This document shows, in pieces, positions 15,326 to 23,378 of a stretch of DNA of 48,253 bases. The first letter of the stretch is position 1, and each line of letters begins with the position of its first letter. The position numbers and the translations under genes were made by a program. Origin of the DNA: an uncultured Bacteroidota bacterium (GTDB taxonomy: Bacteria; Bacteroidota; Bacteroidia; Chitinophagales; Chitinophagaceae); assembly GCA_903853805.1 (NCBI GenBank), contig CAINUN010000064.1:1-48253 (forward strand), read 5' to 3'. The notes under the pieces are model-generated. The model was not told where the DNA came from. It saw nothing but the letters and a program-made list of their open reading frames with translations, and searched no databases.

Positions 15326-17173
15326 ATGTCAGTACCTACTCAGGTTGTAGAAGATGTAGTCATCAAATTTGCCGGCGATAGTGGCGACGGAATGCAGCTC
15401 ACCGGCACACAGTTTACCAACAATACTGCCCTTATAGGCAACGATCTTTCAACATTCCCCGATTATCCTGCCGAAATTCGTGCCCCATTAGGTACTGTGG
15501 CGGGTGTTAGTGGATTTCAAGTTCACTTCTCAAGCCAAAGAGTTTATACCCCCGGCGATAGTTGTGATGTGTTGGTGGCAATGAATGCTGCTGCTTTAAA
15601 AGTAAACATTAAGACCACAAAAAAAGGTGGAATAATCATCCTCAATCTCGATGGTTTCGATTCTAAGAACCTTCGTTTGGCAGGATATGCTGATGGTGTA
15701 AATCCGCTCAACGACGATTCACTTCAAGGTTTTGAAGTATATAAAATAGATGTCACCAAACTTACCCGTGAAGCCTTAACAGATATCTCGGGCTTGGGCG
15801 TGAAAGAAAAAGACCGTGCGAAAAACATGTTTGTGTTGGGCTTTATCTATTGGCTTTATAACCGCGACCTTCAAACTACCATTGCTTTTCTTGAAGATAA
15901 GTTTGGCAAAAAACCAGACATCTTCAATAGCAACGTACTTGCTTTGAAAGCAGGCTATAATTATGGCGATACTATTGAAGCGTTTACCACAAGATATAAA
16001 GTTGAAAAAGCAAAACTACCTTCTGGAAAATATCGTAGCATAACTGGAAATACTGCTGTTGCTTATGGTTTATTAGCAGCAAGCGAACAATCAGGTTTGC
16101 CATTATTTCTTGGCACCTATCCTATTACTCCTGCTACCGACATTCTTCATGATTTGTCTAAGTTCAAAAACTTTGGCGTAAAAACTTTCCAAGCAGAAGA
16201 TGAAATTGCAGGAATAACGTCTGCCATCGGGGCATCTTATGGCGGATCTCTTGGCATTACCACGACATCAGGTCCTGGCATGGCCTTAAAAGGAGAAGCC
16301 ATGGGTTTGGCAGTAATTCTTGAAATTCCTTTAGTGATTATCAACATTCAGCGTGGAGGTCCATCTACCGGTCTTCCAACAAAAACTGAACAAAGCGATT
16401 TGTTCCAAGCATATTACGGTCGTAATGGCGAATGTCCAATGCCAATCGTTTCAGCAAGCACACCAAGCGATTGCTTTGATGCCGTGTTTGAAGCAGTACG
16501 CATTGCAGTGCAGCATATGACACCAGTTATTTTCCTCAGCGATGGATATATTGCCAACGGTGCAGAACCTTGGAAATTTCCACAAACAAAAGACCTAAAG
16601 AAAATTGAAGTTTCTTTTAAGAAAGAATTAGCTGAAGGAGAAACAAAACTTCGCCCATACAAGCGTGATGAAAAAGGCGTTCGTCCATGGATAGTTCCAG
16701 GAACAGCTGGTTTAGAACACCGCATTGGTGGTTTAGAAAAAGAAGATGAAACAGGCAATGTGAGTTACGATAGCGAAAACCACCAAATTATGGTGAAAAA
16801 CAGAGAAGCTAAAGTGAACAATATTGCTGATTATATTCCACTACAAACATTGGATAGCGGACCTGAACAAGGAGATGTATTGGTCCTTGGTTGGGGTTCT
16901 ACATACGGTGCGATTAAGAGTGCGGTAGCAGAACTTCAAGGTAAAGGTAAATCGGTTGCTCATGCTCACTTGCGTTATGTTCGTCCTTTCCCTAAAAACT
17001 TAGGTGAAATGATGAAGAACTACAAACAAGTATTGATTCCAGAAATCAACAATGGACAATTAATAAAGATTATCAAAGCCGAGTATTTAGTAAATGCCAA
17101 AGGCTATAATAAAATAAAAGGTACTCCTATTTCACGTGCTGAATTAGTAGGTGCTATTGAAGAGCTGTTTTAG
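15326..17173 (+). CDS. korA: 2-oxoacid:ferredoxin oxidoreductase, alpha subunit (fused gamma-alpha)
   Basis: A 615-residue cytosolic enzyme subunit. Residues ~8-190 are the gamma domain (IKFAGDSGDGMQLTGTQF, then APLGTVAGVSGFQVHFSS); residues ~225-420 are the alpha pyrimidine-binding domain (GTYPITPATDILHDLSK, FQAEDEIAGITSAIGASYGG, TTTSGPGMALK, QRGGPSTGLPTKTEQSD). A C-terminal transketolase-like domain follows (VLVLGWGSTYGAIKSAV). This arrangement is that of KorA-type 2-oxoglutarate synthases, which make succinyl-CoA from 2-oxoglutarate using ferredoxin, or run in reverse. The beta subunit, which binds TPP and an iron-sulfur cluster and usually follows directly, is absent: a terminator and a nitrilase gene come next. 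2-oxoglutarate specificity is inferred from the family. Confidence 0.9.
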   Translation: MSVPTQVVEDVVIKFAGDSGDGMQLTGTQFTNNTALIGNDLSTFPDYPAEIRAPLGTVAGVSGFQVHFSSQRVYTPGDSCDVLVAMNAAALKVNIKTTKKGGIIILNLDGFDSKNLRLAGYADGVNPLNDDSLQGFEVYKIDVTKLTREALTDISGLGVKEKDRAKNMFVLGFIYWLYNRDLQTTIAFLEDKFGKKPDIFNSNVLALKAGYNYGDTIEAFTTRYKVEKAKLPSGKYRSITGNTAVAYGLLAASEQSGLPLFLGTYPITPATDILHDLSKFKNFGVKTFQAEDEIAGITSAIGASYGGSLGITTTSGPGMALKGEAMGLAVILEIPLVIINIQRGGPSTGLPTKTEQSDLFQAYYGRNGECPMPIVSASTPSDCFDAVFEAVRIAVQHMTPVIFLSDGYIANGAEPWKFPQTKDLKKIEVSFKKELAEGETKLRPYKRDEKGVRPWIVPGTAGLEHRIGGLEKEDETGNVSYDSENHQIMVKNREAKVNNIADYIPLQTLDSGPEQGDVLVLGWGSTYGAIKSAVAELQGKGKSVAHAHLRYVRPFPKNLGEMMKNYKQVLIPEINNGQLIKIIKAEYLVNAKGYNKIKGTPISRAELVGAIEELF

Positions 17174-17193
17174 GTTTTTATTGTTTTAATAGA

Positions 17194-17227
17194 AGTAAGC
17201 CCCTTAGTTTCTACTTGGGGGCTTTTT
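17194..17227 (+). terminator. Terminator after korA
   Basis: AAGCCCC ... GGGGGCTTTTTT: a GC-rich stem ending in a T run, 21 bp after the korA stop. It closes the transcript before any beta subunit could be joined. Confidence 0.9.
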
Positions 17228-17246
17228 TATTGCTTGAATAAGGGTT

Positions 17247-17254
17247 TACTTTTG
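17247..17254 (+). promoter_or_regulatory. -7 element TACTTTTG for the nitrilase gene
   Basis: Perfect TAnnTTTG 16 nt before the ATG at 17271; the -33 box is weak. Confidence 0.5.
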
Positions 17255-17270
17255 TAACAATTCAGAAATA

Positions 17271-18053
17271 ATGTCTTTCAATTCCACCTTAAACATCACC
17301 ATCATTCAGCCCGATATTATTTGGGAAAACAAAGAAGCTAATCTTGCCCAATACGAGCAAATGATTGCTTCCATAAAAGACATTCGCGAAGTGGTAGTAC
17401 TTCCTGAAATGTTCACTACCGGATTCAGTATGAAACCAGAACTCCTAGCAGAAACCATGGACGGTCCTTCTGTTGCTTGGATGAAAAAAATGGCAGCACA
17501 ACACCGTTGCATCATCACCGGAAGTTTAATGATAAAAGAAGAAGGCAAGTGCTACAACCGCCTTGTTTGGATGCAACCCAATGGCATTTTCGGACATTAC
17601 GACAAGCGACATTTATTTGCCTTTGCCGGCGAAGACCAACACTATACCAATGGCAGCAAAAGATTTATTGCCTCTGTAAAAGGTTGGAAAATTTGTTTGA
17701 TGGTGTGTTATGATTTACGTTTCCCGGTGTGGCTACGCAATCAAAATGAAGAGTATGATTTGTTAATTGTTGTTGCCAATTGGCCCGAAAGAAGAAACCT
17801 TGCATGGAAAACTTTATTGCAAGCAAGAGCCATCGAAAACCAATGCTATGTGGTGGGTGTCAATCGTGTGGGTGATGATATTCATGTTCATTATAGCGGC
17901 GACAGTAGCGTGTTTGGTCCGCTTGGCGAAACCATTTGGCAACAAAGCAATGATGCCTGCATACAAACTGTTACCTTGAACAAAGAAGCCCTTCAACAGG
18001 TCAGAAATGATTTGCCGTTCTTAAAAGATGCTGATCGTTTTGTTATTCTCTAA
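17271..18053 (+). CDS. Carbon-nitrogen hydrolase, omega-amidase (YafV/Nit2-like)
   Basis: A 260-residue cytosolic nitrilase-superfamily enzyme. The catalytic triad is visible: Glu46 in VVVLPEMFTTGF, Lys112 in GHYDKRHLFAF and Cys146 in ICLMVCYDLRFPVW. Length and the CYDLRFPVW signature fit the omega-amidase branch, which hydrolyses 2-oxoglutaramate or 2-oxosuccinamate to the 2-oxoacid and ammonia in metabolite repair after transaminations. It lies just behind korA, which also handles a 2-oxoacid, but has its own promoter and korA has a terminator, so they are separate transcripts. Other amidase substrates remain possible. Confidence 0.87.
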   Translation: MSFNSTLNITIIQPDIIWENKEANLAQYEQMIASIKDIREVVVLPEMFTTGFSMKPELLAETMDGPSVAWMKKMAAQHRCIITGSLMIKEEGKCYNRLVWMQPNGIFGHYDKRHLFAFAGEDQHYTNGSKRFIASVKGWKICLMVCYDLRFPVWLRNQNEEYDLLIVVANWPERRNLAWKTLLQARAIENQCYVVGVNRVGDDIHVHYSGDSSVFGPLGETIWQQSNDACIQTVTLNKEALQQVRNDLPFLKDADRFVIL

Positions 18054-18070
18054 AACTTATTTTAGTCTTG
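18039..18070 (+). promoter_or_regulatory. Promoter for the cyclophilin gene
   Basis: TTTG (18039-18042), 20-bp spacer, TAGTCTTG (18063-18070, one mismatch to TAnnTTTG). The -33 box lies inside the last codons of the nitrilase gene. The leader is about 15 nt. Confidence 0.45.
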
Positions 18071-18089
18071 TAAAAAATCAATACTCCTT

Positions 18090-18764
18090 ATGAAGAAAAT
18101 AATCTTGGCAATTGCCGTTCTTTTTTCTTTTCAAACCATAAAAGCTCAAACAACCAAAGTGGTGATTGAAACAGACTCTGGAAAAATTGTAATGGCTCTT
18201 TACGACAACACCCCACTTCACCGCGACAATATGATTAAGTTGGTGAAGGAAAAGTTTTTTGACAGCACCTTGTTTCATCGTTGCATCCCAACCTTTGTTA
18301 TTCAAGGTGGCGATCCAGACTCTAAGCATGCACTACCGGGCACCATGTTGGGTAATGGCGAACTTGCTTATAGAGTTCCTGCTGAAATTAATGACAGCAA
18401 TTTTCATCAACGTGGTGCTGTAGGAATGGCTCGCGATAATAATCCCGAAAAAGCTTCTTCTGCTTGTCAGTTTTATATTGTTACCGGAAGAAAATACACG
18501 GATGCAGAAATAGACCGTTATGCTCAAAGAAACGGACGCACATTTACCCCTCGTCAAAGAGAAATTTATAAAAACGAAGGCGGCACGGCCATGCTCGACG
18601 GCAATTACACCGTGTATGGAATTGTGCTTGAAGGGATGGATGTGGTGGAAAAAATATCAATGATGCCTCGTGACCAAGCCGACAGACCGAATACAGATAT
18701 ACACATGAACAAGGTGTATTTGTGGGAACCTCCCATGCCTATGAAAGTCAAAAAGGGGAAATAA
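18090..18764 (+). CDS. Exported cyclophilin-type peptidyl-prolyl isomerase
   Basis: A 224-residue protein with signal peptide MKKIILAIAVLFSFQTIKAQ and then a cyclophilin fold: VVIETDSGKIVMALYDNTPL, FFDSTLFHRCIPTFVIQGGD (active-site Phe-His-Arg, then the QGGD turn), RGAVGMARDNNPEKASSACQ (Met-Ala-Arg and the QF substrate pocket, QFYIV) and VYGIVLEGMDVVEKI. It catalyses cis-trans isomerisation of Xaa-Pro bonds, here in the periplasm. An insertion around KYTDAEIDRYAQRNGRTFTP lengthens it relative to minimal cyclophilins and is common in Bacteroidota homologues. It is monocistronic and convergent with the YkuK gene 20 bp away. Confidence 0.92.
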   Translation: MKKIILAIAVLFSFQTIKAQTTKVVIETDSGKIVMALYDNTPLHRDNMIKLVKEKFFDSTLFHRCIPTFVIQGGDPDSKHALPGTMLGNGELAYRVPAEINDSNFHQRGAVGMARDNNPEKASSACQFYIVTGRKYTDAEIDRYAQRNGRTFTPRQREIYKNEGGTAMLDGNYTVYGIVLEGMDVVEKISMMPRDQADRPNTDIHMNKVYLWEPPMPMKVKKGK

Positions 18765-18784
18765 TCTTCGGTTACGACATTCTC

Positions 18785-19264
18785 TCAATTCACCATTTTA
18801 TTGGCGCAACAACTGCTTGCAAAAGCTTCAGGTTTTGCCTTAAATGCAAAGCCCATTCCTAAGATATAACCCATCGCTTCACGCAAGGCTTCATTGCTTT
18901 TAAACTGAGGATTGGTGTTGATGTCGGCATGAACTTCCATAGCCACGTCATATTTTGTAAACAAATCGCAAAGGTCATAAGCAATTTCAATGCTATGCGC
19001 CACTTCTACCAACATACGTTCTTTAATAGAGAACTTTTGATAAGATCGTTCGTTATTGATGAACATAAATCCGCCGTGTTTTTCACGTAGGAAAACAATA
19101 ACAGTGGCAAACTCTGTTTCTTCGCCATATACTTGGCTATCGGTGCCTATGCAAACTTTTAATTTAAACCCTTTTTGAGCTTCGCGGATAATAGCTTCTT
19201 CCACCGATTGCTTCACCGGATTCTTCAAAGCCTCTCCGCTAAAATTCCTCCAGATGGTGTTCAT
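18785..19264 (-). CDS. YkuK (DUF458) family, RNase H-like fold protein
   Basis: A 159-residue cytosolic protein. It matches the YkuK/DUF458 family over its whole length: KVCIGTDSQVYGEETEFATV near residue 37, RSYQKFSIKERMLVEVAHSI in the centre, and VHADINTNPQFKSNEALREA followed by MGYILGMGF at the end. The acidic residues in GTDS and VHADIN sit where RNase H-like nucleases bind metal, so a nuclease role is plausible but not established for this family. The ATG at 19264 is the only sensible start. Its upstream region holds array 3. Confidence 0.8.
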   Translation of the reverse strand: MNTIWRNFSGEALKNPVKQSVEEAIIREAQKGFKLKVCIGTDSQVYGEETEFATVIVFLREKHGGFMFINNERSYQKFSIKERMLVEVAHSIEIAYDLCDLFTKYDVAMEVHADINTNPQFKSNEALREAMGYILGMGFAFKAKPEAFASSCCANKMVN

Positions 19265-19458
19265 TTTATTTAGTTTTCATAAAAATAAAGGTGAATTCAA
19301 TACAGTGGCGCATTTTCAACGTTAACGGAACATTATTTATTCAACAGGATTTCAACATAATGTTATAGTTGCTTGATACGAATCCCAACCATTCCACATA
19401 AATTTCAGTGTTTTGCACCCAACATTCTTATCCCCTATTTTCAAAAACCCCTAAATCC

Positions 19459-19752
19459 AAGAAAAAAGTCAAATTTGCGGTGTTTAAGTTCAAATTGGCA
19501 GTGTTTAAGTTCAAATTCATGGTGTTAAAAGTCAAATTGGCGGTGTTTAAGTTCAGTTTCGTGGTGTCAAAAGTCAAGATGGCAGTGTTATAGTTCAAAT
19601 TTAAGGTGTTTAAGTTCGATATTGAGGTGTTCAAACCCGATGATCCTGTGCGCAAACCCAATATCCCATTGTCACAAATAAAAATACCCCTCTTTAATGT
19701 CGATATATTGTTTCTTAAGTTGGTTTAATGCTAGCGCAAACACAGTTTGAGG
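19459..19752. repeat. Array 3: degenerate 21-bp intergenic repeat, core GTGTTTAAGTTCAAATT
   Basis: GTGTT-type anchors lie at 19480, 19501, 19522, 19543, 19564, 19585, 19606, 19627 and 19648, every step exactly 21 bp. Units without the anchor stay in register on both sides: 19459 (about 16/21 identical to a core unit), 19669, 19690 (14/21), 19711 (keeps TTAAGTT at the right offset) and 19732 (keeps GCGCAAAC at the same offset as the 19648 unit). That is about 14 units and no detectable indel. It sits between the divergent YkuK and polA genes. Frames of 61 and 77 codons crossing it encode heptads such as LNTANLN but look like by-products of a period divisible by three. Confidence 0.92.
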
Positions 19753-19803
19753 TCATTCATTGCCAACTTTCTATTAAGTCAAAAGAACATTATCCTCAAT
19801 CCT

Positions 19804-19811
19804 TATCTTCG
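19804..19811 (+). promoter_or_regulatory. Possible -7 element TATCTTCG for polA
   Basis: TATCTTCG is one mismatch from TAnnTTTG and ends 4 nt before the ATG at 19816. The same octamer followed by TTC stands in front of the gene starting at 32221, which supports it as a variant -7 box. It would give a leaderless mRNA. Confidence 0.3.
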
Positions 19812-19815
19812 TTCC

Positions 19816-22659
19816 ATGCAGGAAAAAAAACTCTTTTTGCTCGATGCTTTTGCGCTTATTTTCAGGGCTTATTATGCACTCATTCGCAACCCACGCATCA
19901 CGAGTACCGGTAAAAACACCAATGCTCAATTTGGGTTTACCAACACCATTTTAGAACTCCTCAATAAAGAAAAACCCACGCATATGGCTGTGGTTTTTGA
20001 TACTGCCGCCGCCACCGAACGCCATACCAATTTTGAAGCCTATAAAGCCAACCGTCAAGAAACTCCTGAAGACATATTAACTGCTGTTCCCGAAATCAAG
20101 AAACTAATTCGCGCCCTCAATATTCCTGTCTTAGAAAAAGATGGCTACGAAGCCGATGATGTCATCGGAACGCTTGCATTAGAGGCTGCAGATTTAGGCT
20201 ATACAGTTTTTATGGTGACGCCCGATAAAGATTTTGGTCAAGTAGTGCGCGACAATATTTTCATTTACAAACCATCCTATCAAGGCAACGGAGCCGAAAT
20301 TCTTGGACCCAAAGAAGTGTGTGAGCGTTGGGGCATCAAATCTGTAAGTCAGGTCATAGATATGTTGGCCCTGATGGGCGATGCGGTGGACAATATTCCG
20401 GGCATTCCGGGTGTGGGCGAAAAGACCGCTGCTAAATTGTTGGCAGAATATGAAACGGTAGAAAACATTCTCGCAAACGCCGAAAAGATAAAAGGAGCAA
20501 TGGGGCAAAAAATCATGAATGGAAAAGAAAGTGCCATCATGAGTAAGAAACTCGCCACCATTATTACCAACGCACCGGTACCTTTTCATGAAGAAGATTT
20601 CCGCGTAAAAGAGTGGAACAAAGAAGCCTTATCCGAGATTTTTTCTTTGTTGGAATTTAAAACCCTCGCCAAAAGATTGTTGGGCGAAGGCAATGCTCCC
20701 GCTCCTGAAAAACAAGAACATGTTCCCACAGATTTGTTTGGCAATCCACTAAAACAACCCACCAAATATTCAAGCTCCACCACCACAACTAATGAAATAG
20801 TTTTTGCAGAGCAAGAAGAAGAAACGTCAACGACTGCTACTATCACAACCATTGAACAAACGCCACACGAGTACATTTTAGTAAATGATGAAGCAGCCGT
20901 TGAACAATTAATTGCACAGCTTTCTGCTCAAAAAGAAATTGCTTTTGACACCGAAACAACAAATGTAGATGCCAATCTTGCCGACTTGGTGGGCATGAGT
21001 TTCAGTTGGGAAAAAGGCAAAGCATTTTATGTAAATGTGCCTGAGGAAAGAGCGGCTGCTTTGCAGTTACTGGAAAAATTCAAACCTGTTTTCGATAGAA
21101 CAGATGTTACTTGGGTGGGTCAAAACTTGAAGTATGATTTGTTGATGCTCAAATGGTATGGTTTGGGTTTAAAAGGCAATAGATACGACACCATGTTGGC
21201 ACATTATGTCATCGAACCCGAAGGCAAACATGGCATGGATGCCCTTAGCGAGAAATATCTTTCCTACCAGCCGGTATCTATTGAAACCCTCATTGGCAAA
21301 GGAAAGAATCAAGGAAGCATGCGCGATGTGGCTTTAGAAACGGTGAAAGAATATGCCGCCGAAGATGCAGATGTAACCCTCCAACTCAAACATCAACTCG
21401 ACCCTTTGCTCGACAAAAAGTTGGTACGCAATGTTTTTGAAGAAATAGAAAATCCTTTGGTGCCTGTGTTGGTAGATATTGAGTTTGAAGGCGTAGGTAT
21501 TGATCAAAGTTTTCTGAATGATTACAGCAAATTATTAGAAGGAGATATTCGCATTGCCGAAACCAATGTGTTCCAACATTCAGGCGTGAAATTCAATCTT
21601 GGTTCTCCAAAACAATTGGGAGAAGTGTTGTTCGATTTATTGAAATTAGATCCCTCTGCCAAGAAAACAAAGACCGGACAATATGCTACAGGTGAGGATG
21701 TGCTGCAGAAATTGAAACACAAACATGCCATCATTGAAGACATTCTTGCTTATAGAGAATTGACTAAATTGAAAAGCACTTATGTAGATGCTTTGCCTTT
21801 GCTTGTCAATCCCAAAACAGGTAGAGTTCATACAAGTTTCAACCAAGCAATTGCTGTAACAGGAAGATTGAGCAGCACAAGCCCTAATCTTCAAAACATA
21901 CCTATTCGCACCGACAGAGGAAGAGAAATTCGCAAAGCATTTATTTCAAGAGGAGAAGGCTTTCAATTAATTTCTGCCGATTATTCTCAAATTGAATTAC
22001 GCATTGTTGCCGCTATCAGTGGTGATGAAAGTATGATAGAAGCCTTCCGTCAAAACAAAGACATTCACACGGCTACATCCGCAAAAGTTTATGGTGTTGA
22101 AGAATCTGAAGTTACCCCACAAATGCGTCGTGCTGCAAAAGCGGTAAACTTCGGCATCATTTACGGTCAAAGTGCTTTTGGACTTGCTGAAAATTTGGGT
22201 ATTAGCCGAACTGAAGCCAAAACAATAATCGACAATTACTTCCGCGAATATTCTTTCATCAAAAAATACATGGATGAGCAAATCAACTTTGCGCGCGAAC
22301 ATGGCTATGTGCAAACGCTTTTAGGTCGTAAACGTTGGCTGAGAGATATTAATTCCGCCAATCAAACCGTTCGTGGTTTTGCAGAAAGAAATGCCATCAA
22401 TACTCCGGTTCAGGGTAGTGCTGCAGATATGATTAAATTGGCAATGATAGAAGTTGATAAAAAGCTAAAAGCATCAACCCTGAAAACCAAAATGATTTTA
22501 CAAGTACACGATGAATTGGTTTTCGATGTTCCGGAAAATGAAATAGAAGATGCAAAAAAATTAATAGTTGAAGCAATGCAAGCAGCTATGAAACTACCGA
22601 ATGATGTTCCTGTAATTGCGGAAGCTGGTGCCGGGAAGAATTGGCTGGAAGCTCATTGA
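19816..22659 (+). CDS. polA: DNA polymerase I
   Basis: 947 residues from the ATG at 19816 (MQEKKLFLLDAFALIFRAYY); an upstream in-frame TTG adds 23 residues unlike the family. Residues 1-290 are the 5' nuclease (YEADDVIGTLA, VTPDKDFGQVV, GDAVDNIPGIPGVGEKTA). The 3'-5' exonuclease at about 370-550 keeps its metal ligands (FDTET, GQNLKYDLLML, YAAEDADVTL), so proofreading should be active. The polymerase domain has motif A (SADYSQIELRIVA, about 717), motif B (RRAAKAVNFGIIYGQSAFGL, about 772) and motif C (LQVHDELVF, about 894). It fills gaps and removes primers in replication and repair. Its last 74 bp overlap the convergent sugar transferase gene. Confidence 0.97.
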   Translation: MQEKKLFLLDAFALIFRAYYALIRNPRITSTGKNTNAQFGFTNTILELLNKEKPTHMAVVFDTAAATERHTNFEAYKANRQETPEDILTAVPEIKKLIRALNIPVLEKDGYEADDVIGTLALEAADLGYTVFMVTPDKDFGQVVRDNIFIYKPSYQGNGAEILGPKEVCERWGIKSVSQVIDMLALMGDAVDNIPGIPGVGEKTAAKLLAEYETVENILANAEKIKGAMGQKIMNGKESAIMSKKLATIITNAPVPFHEEDFRVKEWNKEALSEIFSLLEFKTLAKRLLGEGNAPAPEKQEHVPTDLFGNPLKQPTKYSSSTTTTNEIVFAEQEEETSTTATITTIEQTPHEYILVNDEAAVEQLIAQLSAQKEIAFDTETTNVDANLADLVGMSFSWEKGKAFYVNVPEERAAALQLLEKFKPVFDRTDVTWVGQNLKYDLLMLKWYGLGLKGNRYDTMLAHYVIEPEGKHGMDALSEKYLSYQPVSIETLIGKGKNQGSMRDVALETVKEYAAEDADVTLQLKHQLDPLLDKKLVRNVFEEIENPLVPVLVDIEFEGVGIDQSFLNDYSKLLEGDIRIAETNVFQHSGVKFNLGSPKQLGEVLFDLLKLDPSAKKTKTGQYATGEDVLQKLKHKHAIIEDILAYRELTKLKSTYVDALPLLVNPKTGRVHTSFNQAIAVTGRLSSTSPNLQNIPIRTDRGREIRKAFISRGEGFQLISADYSQIELRIVAAISGDESMIEAFRQNKDIHTATSAKVYGVEESEVTPQMRRAAKAVNFGIIYGQSAFGLAENLGISRTEAKTIIDNYFREYSFIKKYMDEQINFAREHGYVQTLLGRKRWLRDINSANQTVRGFAERNAINTPVQGSAADMIKLAMIEVDKKLKASTLKTKMILQVHDELVFDVPENEIEDAKKLIVEAMQAAMKLPNDVPVIAEAGAGKNWLEAH

Positions 22660-23272
22660 GGCTTGAATTAGAGCCCTTAAATGGCTCCATTGTTGTTGCT
22701 GTCTTTGAATTGATTCCATCACTTTTCAATACCTTTCCAATTGTCATTAAAAGGATTTTGAAGTCAAGGGAAAAACTTTGGTTTTCAACATAAAAAACAT
22801 CATACTTAAAACGATCCTCCCATCCTAAATTATTACGCCCATTTACTTGTGCCCATCCCGTAATTCCTGGTCTAACCTCATGTCTTCTTCTTTGGAAATC
22901 ATTGTAAAGCGGAAGGTATTTTACTAATAGAGGCCTTGGTCCAATCAAACTCATGTCACCCTTCAGTACATTGATGAGTTGAGGTAATTCATCTAAGGAA
23001 GTTTTTCTCACAAATTTTCCTATTGGAGTTATTCTATCTTTATCAGGCAACATCTTTCCATGTTCATCTTTTATATCTGCCATTGTTTTAAACTTGATTA
23101 ACTGAAAGATTTTCTCTTTTTTACCTGGTCTTTGTTGAACAAAAAAAGGATTTCCTTTTTGTAACAAAAGAAGTAAAACAGCAATTAAAGCAATAACTGG
23201 TGAAAAAACGATTAAGGCTAAAAGGCTAAAAGTCAAATCAAACAGACGTTTAAACAGAACTCGATATAACAT
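22586..23272 (-). CDS. Bacterial sugar transferase (polyprenyl-phosphate phosphoglycosyl transferase)
   Basis: A 228-residue monotopic membrane enzyme. An N-terminal re-entrant hydrophobic helix (LTFSLLALIVFSPVIALIAV) is followed by the catalytic core: IKFKTMAD, SLDELPQLINVLKGDMSLIG followed by PRP, and RRHEVRPGITGWAQVNGRNN. The Asp-Glu dyad in DELPQ is the catalytic pair. Such enzymes transfer a sugar 1-phosphate from a nucleotide sugar to undecaprenyl phosphate, the first step of O-antigen, capsule or glycoprotein glycan synthesis. The family normally ends near ATMEPF-like residues; here about 28 more residues follow and the stop lies 74 bp inside polA in antisense. The sugar cannot be read from sequence. 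Confidence 0.88.
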   Translation of the reverse strand: MLYRVLFKRLFDLTFSLLALIVFSPVIALIAVLLLLLQKGNPFFVQQRPGKKEKIFQLIKFKTMADIKDEHGKMLPDKDRITPIGKFVRKTSLDELPQLINVLKGDMSLIGPRPLLVKYLPLYNDFQRRRHEVRPGITGWAQVNGRNNLGWEDRFKYDVFYVENQSFSLDFKILLMTIGKVLKSDGINSKTATTMEPFKGSNSSLNELPANSSRHQLPQLQEHHSVVS

Positions 23273-23347
23273 GAAGGCTTTTTACAGTCAGCGAATTAAC
23301 TTAATTTTTTCAAACAATCATAAATGTTTCGTTTTTTAAAAACAATG

Positions 23348-23355
23348 TAGCTTTA
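23348..23355 (+). promoter_or_regulatory. Possible -7 element TAGCTTTA for the aldo/keto reductase
   Basis: One mismatch to TAnnTTTG, 23 nt before the ATG at 23379; TTTC about 19 bp upstream is a weak -33. Confidence 0.35.
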
Positions 23356-23378
23356 ACCCTCTTTAAAAAACATTGAAT

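Noticed and set aside
19408-19661. Small coding frames across array 3
   Set aside because: Heptad peptides on both strands arise from the repeat period. No start context or conserved fold is seen.
19747-19815. Upstream TTG start of polA
   Set aside because: The extra 23 residues do not match DNA polymerase I N-termini, which begin at the LFLLDAFALIFRAYYAL segment.
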